Source: NORP240 sp942492445 (lineage in GTDB: Bacteria; Pseudomonadota; Gammaproteobacteria; Pseudomonadales; Pseudohongiellaceae). From it: a DNA stretch of 23,865 nt. Position 1 is the stretch's first letter. Every line of letters begins with the position of its first letter. The notes below the pieces were generated by a model. That model worked only from the letters and a program-made list of their open reading frames with translations, searched no databases and was not told the origin of the DNA. The stretch spans positions 1 through 23,865 of the forward strand of contig CALOEW010000087.1 in the NCBI GenBank assembly GCA_942492445.1. The letters are read 5' to 3'. This document shows, piece by piece, positions 7,717-14,496 of this stretch. The position numbers were made by a program, and so were the translations under genes.

Positions 7717-8097
7717 TCAGAGCATGGCCTGAAGGCTTGCCTTGGCCTGATCGCCCGCCATCTTGTTGATTCCGGAGACGATTTCGGCCAGCGCCTTGGC
7801 TCGAGGATCGGCGCAGTCTGACGCCATGATCTGTGCCATCGCTTCCTTGCTCTCGGCACTGAGGGAGTGCTGCATGTCGTGAACAGCCTGGGCAACGGCG
7901 CGGATACCCTGACCATTGCTCTGGTCCTGAGCAATATCCATGAGCACAGCCTTTTCTGCGTCCGAAGGAAAGTGGTTCAATCCGACCAGAATTTCGGCGA
8001 TGGCTTTGGCGGCGGCATCGTTGTCGGCAAGGACTGCCTGATTGAAAGGAATTAGTGCGACCAGCAGCAGGGTGGCGCGAAGCAGCATTGATTTCAT
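7717..8097 (-). CDS. Small exported protein with three 35-residue repeats, unknown function
   Basis: The 126-residue protein starts with a clear signal peptide, MKSMLLRATLLLVALIPFNQ followed by AVLA, with cleavage expected after residue 24. The mature part contains three similar helical units starting at residues 30, 65 and 100, an exact 35-residue period: AKAIAEILVGLNHFPSDAEK, IRAVAQAVHDMQHSLSAESK and AKALAEIVSGINKMAGDQAK. Each looks like two short amphipathic helices joined by a polar turn. One cysteine is present (C95). The start is well supported by GAGGAG about eight bases upstream. It should be periplasmic. No family was recognised. It is monocistronic, with its own candidate promoter and a hairpin after the stop. 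Confidence 0.8.
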   Translation of the reverse strand: MKSMLLRATLLLVALIPFNQAVLADNDAAAKAIAEILVGLNHFPSDAEKAVLMDIAQDQSNGQGIRAVAQAVHDMQHSLSAESKEAMAQIMASDCADPRAKALAEIVSGINKMAGDQAKASLQAML

Positions 8098-8123
8098 GGG
8101 TTTCTCCTCAGATTGTGTGAAAT

Positions 8124-8152
8124 GTTTTACGGACCCGTGCAGTGAAGCGCAA
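8124..8152 (-). promoter_or_regulatory. Candidate sigma-70 promoter for the small exported protein
   Basis: On the minus strand TTGCGC (8147-8152) is followed by a 17-bp spacer and TAAAAC (8124-8129). Each hexamer matches consensus at four of six positions. The start codon is about 27 bp downstream of the -10. Confidence 0.4.
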
Positions 8153-8220
8153 TGACCTAATATTCGATAACGCCTTTAGCCGTCGTCTGTTAAGCCGCAG
8201 CAGCGCACGGAGCCTGGTAG

Positions 8221-8272
8221 TAGCACCCGACAGACTCCCGCAGCGCATTGCGGTAATTAATCAGAGGCTCCT
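8221..8272 (-). repeat. Dispersed palindromic repeat family, copy B (single arm)
   Basis: The segment from TAGCACCCGACAGACTCCCG to TCAGAGGCTCC matches the right arm of copy D (20591-20642) at most positions: 18 of 20 in the inner part and about 26 of 32 in the outer part. Upstream bases GCGCAC (8203-8208) also recur in copy D. It ends eight bases before the TauE stop codon. No second arm was found. Confidence 0.75.
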
Positions 8273-8279
8273 TGGTCCG

Positions 8280-8999
8280 CTATAACCAGAAGGAAAAAAT
8301 AGCGATAACACCGCAAACTGAACACAGGGCAAGCGTAGAAAGACGCAAGATTCGCGGCGATATCAGATGCCAGGTGTGCCTGGCCAGCCAGTAACCCAAC
8401 AAAGTAGCCGGCAATAGCGGCAACGCTAGCAAGATTTCCCGACTTCCGAAATACCCGACCGGAACCAGCATGGCCAGAGACATCAGGCAGCTGACCACGA
8501 AAAAAGCCGACAGGTTGGCGCGGATATACCGGGCTTCCTGGTGCTGCAGCAACAGGGCCATGGGGGGACCGCCAATGGACGAACTGGTGCCCATGAAGCC
8601 GGACAGAAACCCTGCGACGGCCATATGCCCCGGGGTCGGGGCCAAGGCAACGGTCTTCAGACTTACGGCAACTGCAAGCAGCACCGAAATGCCCAGCCAC
8701 AGGCCCAGCAGTTCCTGATTGATCCAGAATATCAACATTGCACCGGCAACCGAGCCGGGAATCCGGCCCAGTACCGCGTACTTGAGTCCGCGCAGGGAAA
8801 TAGAACGACGATGTCCCCAGGCATTGGCGACCGACAACGCGAACGCGCTGACAGTTATCGGCGCCGGAACGTAGGCCGGATCGATAAAGAACAACACCGG
8901 CGCCGCGATTATTGCCAGCCCGAACCCAATTGAGCTCTGGACATAGGAACCGAGTGTAATCACCGTGAATGCCAGCAACAGATCCATGGACACAGTCAT
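8280..8999 (-). CDS. TauE/SafE family membrane permease (putative anion or sulfite exporter)
   Basis: The 239-residue protein is almost entirely hydrophobic, with about seven to eight membrane segments. It has the two repeated half-motifs of the TauE/SafE (DUF81) family: GSYVQSSIGFGLAIIAAPVL near residue 17 and AGFLSGFMGTSSSIGGPPMA near residue 128. Family members move sulfite, sulfoacetate or other small organic anions across the inner membrane, but most are uncharacterised. It lies about 100 bp downstream of purU on the same strand and could be cotranscribed with it. No transported compound can be assigned. Confidence 0.88.
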   Translation of the reverse strand: MTVSMDLLLAFTVITLGSYVQSSIGFGLAIIAAPVLFFIDPAYVPAPITVSAFALSVANAWGHRRSISLRGLKYAVLGRIPGSVAGAMLIFWINQELLGLWLGISVLLAVAVSLKTVALAPTPGHMAVAGFLSGFMGTSSSIGGPPMALLLQHQEARYIRANLSAFFVVSCLMSLAMLVPVGYFGSREILLALPLLPATLLGYWLARHTWHLISPRILRLSTLALCSVCGVIAIFSFWL

Positions 9000-9100
9000 T
9001 CAGTTAAGCCCGCCAGCAGCTCGGCTCCGGCGTCGTTGCCGATCGATGTCTGAGTTGCCAGCCATCAGGTCACTCCCCGAAGTTTTCACGCCGAAGTCCG

Positions 9101-9970
9101 TTATCTGAAAACCACGGTGCGATTGCCATTCAGAATAACACGATGTTCACAATGCCACTTGATAGCCCTGGCAAATGCCACGCATTCAGCATCACGACCG
9201 ATCTGAACCAGGTCGTTGACATCACAATTATGATCGACCTTTTCAACCACTTGTTCAATAATAGGGCCTTCATCCAGATCAGTGGTCACGTAATGGGCAG
9301 TAGCCCCGATCACCTTGACTCCCCGCATGTAAGCCTGCCGGTAGGGGTTCGCCCCTTTGAAGCCGGGCAGAAACGAGTGGTGGATATTGATGATCCTGCC
9401 TTCCAGATTGCTGCACATGGTGGAGGAAAGAATCTGCATATAGCGGGCCAGCCCGAACAGGTCAACCCGATTCTGCTCGACAATACGCAGTATTTCCAGC
9501 TCCTGCTCCAGTTTGTTGTGCCCGCCTATCGGCAGATAATAATAGGGCAGACCATACCATTCGGTCATCTTTTCCATGTCGCGATGATTGGAAACCACTC
9601 CAACCACTTCAGCAGGCAGCACCCCACTGCCCCAGCGATGCAGTATGTCATTCAGGCAGTGGGTGTGTCGCGAAACGGCCAGCAGCAGCCGAGGTTTCTC
9701 CGCCAGATCAAACAACGACCACTGCATGCTGAACTGTTTAGCGATGGCTTCAAAATCTTGATGCAGCTTTTCCCGGCCCGGCAAAGGAGGTGTCCCTTCT
9801 TCAAATTCCACACGCATGAAAAACTGATCTATTTCCCTGTCCCGGTGCTGTGCAGCATCGGTAATGGTAGCTCCACGCTGAAACAGAAAATCACTGACGG
9901 CGCGGACGATGCCATGCGCTTCCGGGCAGGAGACCGTGAGCACAAATTGCTTTCGATCGGGTAATTGCAT
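9101..9970 (-). CDS. purU: Formyltetrahydrofolate deformylase PurU
   Basis: PurU hydrolyses 10-formyl-tetrahydrofolate to formate and tetrahydrofolate in the cytoplasm. The 289-residue protein has an N-terminal ACT domain (residues 5-85, starting FVLTVSCPEAHGIVRAVSDF) and a formyltransferase-fold catalytic domain. The catalytic domain carries RIINIHHSFLPGFKGANPYR, including the catalytic His-Ser region, and VTTDLDEGPIIEQ with the conserved Asp. Length is normal (E. coli 280). The ATG at 9970 has GGAG about ten bases upstream. It is divergent from adhC and near folD; the cyclohydrolase of FolD makes the substrate of PurU. This fits formate release from C1 units. Confidence 0.96.
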   Translation of the reverse strand: MQLPDRKQFVLTVSCPEAHGIVRAVSDFLFQRGATITDAAQHRDREIDQFFMRVEFEEGTPPLPGREKLHQDFEAIAKQFSMQWSLFDLAEKPRLLLAVSRHTHCLNDILHRWGSGVLPAEVVGVVSNHRDMEKMTEWYGLPYYYLPIGGHNKLEQELEILRIVEQNRVDLFGLARYMQILSSTMCSNLEGRIINIHHSFLPGFKGANPYRQAYMRGVKVIGATAHYVTTDLDEGPIIEQVVEKVDHNCDVNDLVQIGRDAECVAFARAIKWHCEHRVILNGNRTVVFR

Positions 9971-10077
9971 GAACGGATTGCTCCAGGAAACTGTGGCCGA
10001 CCGGTCGCAGTCGGCCGCGAAGCGGCGCAGTTTATCACCCTGAGTTCATGAGTAATACCGTCGGGGCGGGATGCAGG

Positions 10078-10106
10078 TTGCCTGGACTTGAGGTGATCTT
10101 TACAAT
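10078..10106 (+). promoter_or_regulatory. Sigma-70 promoter candidate for adhC-gloA
   Basis: TTGCCT (10078-10083) and TACAAT (10101-10106) are separated by 17 bp, matching consensus at four and five of six positions. The adhC ATG is 33 bp downstream. Confidence 0.6.
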
Positions 10107-10138
10107 CCGGCGTAACAACAGACAAACAGGTCCATCCT

Positions 10139-11245
10139 ATGAAATCACGAGCAGCCGTTGCCTTTGAAGCGGGCAAACCCCTGGAAATAGTAGAAGTCGA
10201 CGTCGCTGGCCCGAGGGCCGGCGAGGTTCTGATCGAGATCAAGGCTACGGGAGTCTGCCACACGGACGCCTTCACCCTGTCGGGAGACGATCCCGAAGGT
10301 GCGTTTCCGGCCATACTCGGCCATGAAGGAGCCGGCGTGGTGGTGGAGACCGGTGCGGACGTGAGGTCAGTCGCAGTCGGCGACACGGTTATTCCGCTGT
10401 ACACCCCGGAATGCCGTGAATGTGAATATTGCCTCAATCCGAAAACAAATTTGTGTCAATCCATCCGCAGCACCCAGGGCCGGGGACTGATGCCCGACGG
10501 CAGCAGCCGTTTCTCCCTTGACGGAAAACCCTTACTTCATTACATGGGCTGCTCCACTTTTTCCAACTACACCGTATTGCCGGAGATCGCTGTAGCGAAA
10601 ATCCGCAACGACATCCCTTACGACAAGGTCTGCTATATCGGTTGTGGCGTGACGACCGGTGTAGGGGCAGTGGCCTTCGATGCCAGGGTTGAACCGGGCA
10701 GCACGGTGGCAGTTTTCGGCCTGGGGGGCATCGGCCTCAACGTGGTTCAGGGTGCACGCATGGTCGGTGCGGACAGAATTATCGGTATCGACACCAATCC
10801 GGCCAAGGCCGAACTGGGACGCCAGTTCGGGATGACGGATTTCCTCAACCCCAGTGACGTCGATGACGTCACTGCCGCGGTCATCGACATGACCAATGGC
10901 GGGGTAGACTACAGTTTTGAGTGTATCGGTAACGTCAACACCATGCGACAGGCACTGGAATGTTGCCACAAGGGATGGGGGGAGTCGGTGATCATCGGTG
11001 TTGCCGGCGCCGGTCAGGAAATCGCTACGCGCCCTTTTCAGCTGGTAACCGGCCGCGTATGGCGCGGCTCGGCGTTCGGTGGTGCCAGAGGACGAACCGA
11101 CGTACCGAAAATTGTCGACTGGTACATGCAGGGTAAAATCCAGATCGATCCGCTGATCACTCACACCATGCCACTGGAAGATATCAACCGGGCTTTCGAT
11201 CTGATGCACAGTGGCGAAAGCATTCGCTCAGTGATTCTTTATTAA
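10139..11245 (+). CDS. adhC: S-(hydroxymethyl)glutathione dehydrogenase / class III alcohol dehydrogenase
   Basis: This zinc enzyme oxidises S-hydroxymethylglutathione, the adduct of formaldehyde and glutathione, to S-formylglutathione with NAD+. The 368-residue sequence matches class III ADH throughout. Catalytic zinc ligands are C40 (ATGVCHTD), H62 (LGHEGAG) and the Cys in YIGCGVTTGVGAVAF. Structural zinc ligands are C92, C95, C98 and C106 in ECRECEYC and NLC. The NAD-binding loop reads VFGLGGIGLNVVQGARMVGA. It is followed ten bases later by gloA with a strong AGAGGA ribosome site, so the two are one operon. The usual partner, S-formylglutathione hydrolase, is not in the window. The gene is also known as frmA or flhA. 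Confidence 0.96.
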   Translation: MKSRAAVAFEAGKPLEIVEVDVAGPRAGEVLIEIKATGVCHTDAFTLSGDDPEGAFPAILGHEGAGVVVETGADVRSVAVGDTVIPLYTPECRECEYCLNPKTNLCQSIRSTQGRGLMPDGSSRFSLDGKPLLHYMGCSTFSNYTVLPEIAVAKIRNDIPYDKVCYIGCGVTTGVGAVAFDARVEPGSTVAVFGLGGIGLNVVQGARMVGADRIIGIDTNPAKAELGRQFGMTDFLNPSDVDDVTAAVIDMTNGGVDYSFECIGNVNTMRQALECCHKGWGESVIIGVAGAGQEIATRPFQLVTGRVWRGSAFGGARGRTDVPKIVDWYMQGKIQIDPLITHTMPLEDINRAFDLMHSGESIRSVILY

Positions 11246-11255
11246 AGAGGACGCT

Positions 11256-11675
11256 ATGAAATATCTGCATACCATGGTGAGAGTCACCGACCTGGACAAA
11301 TCACTGGATTTCTACTGCAATAAACTCGGTCTCAGGCAGGTACGCCGGGTGGACCACGAGAATGGCCGCTTCACCCTCGTGTTTCTGGCGGCAGAAGGCG
11401 ACGAAAACGCACAGGTGGAACTGACTTACAACTGGGACCCGGAAGAGTATTCCGCAGGTCGTAATTTCGGCCACCTGGCCTACCAGGTCGATGACATCTA
11501 CGCGGTCTGCGAAAAATTGCAGTCTGCAGGTGTCATCATAAACCGCCCGCCACGGGACGGCCGTATGGCCTTTGTGCGCTCGCCGGACAACATCTCCATA
11601 GAACTGCTGCAGGCCGGAGACCCACTACCCCCCCGGGAACCGTGGTCCAGTATGTCCAACACGGGCAGCTGGTAA
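11256..11675 (+). CDS. gloA: Lactoylglutathione lyase (glyoxalase I)
   Basis: GloA isomerises the hemithioacetal of methylglyoxal and glutathione to S-lactoylglutathione. The 139-residue protein starts MKYLHTMVRVTDLDKSLDFY. The four metal ligands are at expected places: H5, E55 in VELTYNW, H73 in FGHLAYQV and E116 in SIELLQ. The absence of the long insert of Zn-type enzymes and the resemblance to E. coli GloA suggest a Ni/Co-type enzyme. The C-terminal tail (LPPREPWSSMSNTGSW) differs from E. coli. It is cotranscribed with adhC, putting two glutathione-dependent aldehyde-detoxifying enzymes together. Confidence 0.94.
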   Translation: MKYLHTMVRVTDLDKSLDFYCNKLGLRQVRRVDHENGRFTLVFLAAEGDENAQVELTYNWDPEEYSAGRNFGHLAYQVDDIYAVCEKLQSAGVIINRPPRDGRMAFVRSPDNISIELLQAGDPLPPREPWSSMSNTGSW

Positions 11676-11686
11676 CGGCAGATTCC

Positions 11687-11715
11687 TTGAGCCGCCCAGG
11701 TAGCTCGATTATCAT
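11687..11715 (+). promoter_or_regulatory. Sigma-70 promoter candidate for folD
   Basis: TTGAGC (11687-11692), a 17-bp spacer and TATCAT (11710-11715) lie about 60 bp before the folD ATG. Matches are four and five of six, suggesting folD is transcribed separately from adhC-gloA. Confidence 0.55.
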
Positions 11716-11775
11716 AGCCGCCCTGAAGTCCCACCCTCCCGAAGCGACACTCCAGAACAAGGACGGCTATTCAAG

Positions 11776-12657
11776 ATGCAGATACTAGACGGAAAACAGA
11801 CCTCCGAGCAGATTCGCAAGGAAATCGCCGCACAGGTCAAGGTTATCAGGGCACAGGGAGGCAAGACCCCGCATCTTGCCGCCGTCCTGGTGGGCACCGA
11901 TGGCGCCAGCGAAACCTATGTGGCAAACAAGGTTAAGGACTGCGAGGAAGTGGGGTTTGACTCAACAGTGATCCGCCTGCCGGACTCGGTCAGTGAGGAA
12001 GAACTGTTGTATCGCATCACCGCACTGAACCAGGATGAGAATGTAGACGGATTTATCGTTCAGTTGCCGGTGCCCGAACATATTGACGAGCACAAGGTGA
12101 CCCTCGCAATCGACCCGGCCAAGGACGTGGACGGGTTCTGCCCCGCCAACGTCGGAAACATGTGCCTGGGATTACCCACCTACGTCTCTGCCACTCCGAA
12201 CGGGATCATGGAGCTGCTGGCCCGTTACAAAATCGAAACCGAAGGGAAAAACTGTGTAGTGCTGGGCCGCAGCAATATTGTCGGCACACCGATGGCGATC
12301 CTGCTGTCCCGTAATACCTCTCCCGGTAACTGCACGGTCACTCTGCTGCACAGCCGCAGTCGCGACATCGCCGCCCATTGCCGCAACGCCGACATCCTCA
12401 TCGCTGCAGTGGGAAAACCCGACTATGTCGATGCCGATATGGTCAAGGAAGGTGCTGTGGTCATTGATGTGGGCATCACCCGGGTAGCGGATGACAGCCG
12501 CAAGAGTGGCTTCCGCCTCGTTGGTGACGTGAATTTCGACGTCGTCAAGGACAAGTGCAGTTTCATCACCCCGGTGCCGGGCGGTGTCGGTCCCATGACC
12601 CGTGCCTCACTGCTGCAGAACACACTGACAGCATGCAAACGGAAATCCGAGGACTGA
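11776..12657 (+). CDS. folD: Bifunctional methylenetetrahydrofolate dehydrogenase / methenyltetrahydrofolate cyclohydrolase
   Basis: FolD interconverts 5,10-methylene-THF, 5,10-methenyl-THF and 10-formyl-THF with NADP(H). The 293-residue protein has the substrate motif ASETYVANKVKDCEEVG with the catalytic Tyr and Lys, then VDGFIVQLPVPEHID with the conserved Gln and DPAKDVDGFCPANVG. The dinucleotide-binding segment is VVLGRSNIVGTPMAILLSRN, and the end has TPVPGGVGPMTRASLLQNT. Length is normal. It is followed six bases later by an aminotransferase gene whose ribosome site overlaps the folD end, so these two form an operon. Together with PurU nearby, it completes a route from methylene-THF to formate. 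Confidence 0.96.
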   Translation: MQILDGKQTSEQIRKEIAAQVKVIRAQGGKTPHLAAVLVGTDGASETYVANKVKDCEEVGFDSTVIRLPDSVSEEELLYRITALNQDENVDGFIVQLPVPEHIDEHKVTLAIDPAKDVDGFCPANVGNMCLGLPTYVSATPNGIMELLARYKIETEGKNCVVLGRSNIVGTPMAILLSRNTSPGNCTVTLLHSRSRDIAAHCRNADILIAAVGKPDYVDADMVKEGAVVIDVGITRVADDSRKSGFRLVGDVNFDVVKDKCSFITPVPGGVGPMTRASLLQNTLTACKRKSED

Positions 12658-12663
12658 CTCGTC

Positions 12664-13866
12664 ATGTTCGAATCGCTGCAACAACTGAACGCCGACCCCA
12701 TTCTCGGACTGATGGCCGCCTACCGCGCCGACAGCAATCCCCACAAAATCGACCTGGGCGTTGGCGTCTACAAGGATTCAAAAGGCAGAACGCCGGTCAT
12801 GGCAGCGGTAAAGGAGGCGGAAACCCGAATCCTGGCGACCCAGGACACCAAGTCCTACGTAGGGCCCGCCGGTGACACCGACTATGACGAACTGGCAGCC
12901 AGGATGGTGCTGGGCGAGGCTCTGAGCGAGAAATTGCGGGATCGGCGGTGCACCGTCCAGGTGCCCGGCGGTTGCGGCGGCTTGCGGGTGGCGGCGGAGT
13001 TCATCAGGAAAGCTGACCCCCAGGCCAGTATCTGGGTCAGTGATCCCACCTGGCCCAACCACGTACCCCTGCTGGGAGCGGCAGGGTTGCAGATAAAAAC
13101 CTACCCCTATTATGACTATGCCAACCACGTCATCCGCTTTGAGGAAATGCTCGAGGCACTCCAGTCGGCGACCAGCAGCGATATCGTCCTGCTCCATGGG
13201 TGCTGCCACAACCCCTGTGGAGCCGACCTCGATGCGGAACAGTGGCAGATCATCCGGGACCTGGCCCTGTCAAAGAGACTCACGGTCTTCATCGATCTCG
13301 CCTACCAGGGACTCGGCGATGGCCTGGAGGAGGACGTTTACGGCGTGCGCCTGCTTGCCGAATCGCTGCCGGAGCTGCTGGTGGTCAGTTCCTGTTCAAA
13401 AAATTTCGGTCTTTACCGTGAACGGGTGGGCGCGCTGACCATCCTCTGTCAGTCCAGAGGTCAGTTACCCGCTGTCTCCAGTCAGCTGGCATCGATAGCC
13501 CGTGGAATGTACTCCATGCCACCGGACCACGGCGCGGCAATAGTGCGGGTCATCCTCGAAGACCCCGACATGCGCATCAGCTGGAATAGAGAACTGACTG
13601 AAATGCGCAATCGCATCAATGGCCTGCGGGACACTCTGGCCCGTCGCCTGCACGCTGCCGGGGTCCGCTCCGATTTCAGCTTTATCCGTAATGAGAAAGG
13701 GATGTTTTCTTTCCTTGGCGTTAATGTCTCCCAGGTCAAGTTGCTGGTGGAGAAGTACAGTATCTACCTGGTCGATTCCAGCCGAATCAATGTAGCCGGG
13801 ATTAATGAGAACAACATTGACTACCTGGTGGACAGCCTGGTGGCGGTGCTCGGCAGCCAGACCTGA
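12664..13866 (+). CDS. Aspartate/aromatic aminotransferase (class I, AspC/TyrB type)
   Basis: This PLP enzyme would transfer amino groups between aspartate or aromatic amino acids and 2-oxoglutarate. The 400-residue protein aligns end to end with E. coli AspC. Active-site residues are present: Y65 (SYVG), W130 (PTWPNH), N183 (HNP), D211 and Y214 (IDLAYQG), K246 (SKNFGLY), R254 (RERVGA) and R374 (SSRINVAGI). Three residues beside the cofactor are changed to cysteine: GGTG becomes GGCG (C104), HNPTG becomes HNPCG (C185), and SYSK becomes SCSK (C244). AspC and TyrB cannot be separated reliably by eye. It is translationally close to folD, from which it is six bases away. Confidence 0.92.
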   Translation: MFESLQQLNADPILGLMAAYRADSNPHKIDLGVGVYKDSKGRTPVMAAVKEAETRILATQDTKSYVGPAGDTDYDELAARMVLGEALSEKLRDRRCTVQVPGGCGGLRVAAEFIRKADPQASIWVSDPTWPNHVPLLGAAGLQIKTYPYYDYANHVIRFEEMLEALQSATSSDIVLLHGCCHNPCGADLDAEQWQIIRDLALSKRLTVFIDLAYQGLGDGLEEDVYGVRLLAESLPELLVVSSCSKNFGLYRERVGALTILCQSRGQLPAVSSQLASIARGMYSMPPDHGAAIVRVILEDPDMRISWNRELTEMRNRINGLRDTLARRLHAAGVRSDFSFIRNEKGMFSFLGVNVSQVKLLVEKYSIYLVDSSRINVAGINENNIDYLVDSLVAVLGSQT

Positions 13867-13892
13867 GCGTTAGCTGAGCGGGCTCCCGGGGA

Positions 13893-13949
13893 GGGAACCT
13901 CTGATCAAGACCCATAGCAACGCTCTGCGGGACCTGATCAGAGCCTCCC
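13893..13949. repeat. Dispersed palindromic repeat family, copy C (short two-armed form)
   Basis: GGGAACCTCTGATCA (13893-13907) and TGATCAGAGCCTCCC (13935-13949) form an inverted repeat with 13 of 15 bases paired, 57 bp end to end. The interior keeps the family core GCTCTGCGGGA but lacks the long middle of copy D. The right end overlaps the TAG stop codon of the stress-protein gene, and the hairpin lies between two convergent genes, where it could also act as a terminator. Confidence 0.75.
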
Positions 13950-14383
13950 TAGACCCGGACTGCCATCACGTCGGAGTCAATCCCCTGCAGCACGCAGTTT
14001 GTGGTGGCTCCGGGAAGGCTCATCCAGCCTTCACTCCGGTTGTGGCTGCCAACAATGACCAGATCGGTTTCCAGGTCATGAGCCAACCGCTTGATCTCGG
14101 TCGCCGGCTCGCCATGCCGGATTACCAGATTCTGGGGAGGGATCTGAAATCCGTTCCGCCGCAGAATATCGTTGAGTCTGACCAGAGTCTGATCGTGCTC
14201 CTGCCTCTGTTCCGGGTCCCGGAGGTCGAGTGTCCCGACAGCCAATAATGTGCCGCCACGCAGAACATGAACGACATGCACCCTGTCCATGTGCCCGGCG
14301 CAGATTTTGAAAACGCGGCTGAGCAACTGATCGGAATCGGGGGAAAGGTCGATCGCCAGAAGCAACTTGTCAAAAATAGCCAT
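13949..14383 (-). CDS. Universal stress protein (UspA family)
   Basis: The 144-residue protein has the Usp fold. It opens with MAIFDKLLLAIDLSPDSDQL (first beta strand with the Asp), followed by VHVVHVLRGG, and ends with TDLVIVGSHNRSEGW and SDVMAVRV. The ATP-binding signature G-x2-G-x9-G-S/T is imperfect: the first part reads GSHN, so nucleotide binding is doubtful. The ATG at 14383 was chosen over an upstream in-frame codon because GGGAGG lies about eight bases before it and because the Usp fold starts there. A perfect FNR/Anr site sits about 100 bp upstream at class II spacing, suggesting induction when oxygen is low. It is monocistronic. Confidence 0.88.
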   Translation of the reverse strand: MAIFDKLLLAIDLSPDSDQLLSRVFKICAGHMDRVHVVHVLRGGTLLAVGTLDLRDPEQRQEHDQTLVRLNDILRRNGFQIPPQNLVIRHGEPATEIKRLAHDLETDLVIVGSHNRSEGWMSLPGATTNCVLQGIDSDVMAVRV

Positions 14384-14454
14384 AACACGCCTCCCGACTG
14401 AATTCAGCCATTGTCCGGACACGGAGTTCAATCAATGCTTGTGGTACTGGGCGC

Positions 14455-14496
14455 AGTATGGGCCAGACTCGGGAAATACCACTTGATCTACATCAA
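14455..14496 (-). promoter_or_regulatory. FNR/Anr-type class II promoter for the universal stress protein gene
   Basis: On the minus strand TTGATGTAGATCAA (14483-14496) is an exact TTGAT-N4-ATCAA box. With its centre at -41.5, the -10 should fall at 14455-14460, where CATACT is found (four of six). This predicts a transcription start near 14448-14449, about 65 bases before the ATG. The box overlaps the last codons and stop of the DAHP synthase gene. Confidence 0.75.

Noticed and set aside
9143..9964. Long open frame on the plus strand opposite purU
   Set aside because: It is the shadow of purU, whose motifs are clear on the minus strand; the plus-strand product resembles nothing.
10853..10873. 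Inverted repeat AGTGACGTC-GAT-GACGTCACT inside adhC
   Set aside because: It lies within the coding sequence and encodes SDVDDVT; repeated Asp-Val codons explain the symmetry. No reason to call it an operator.
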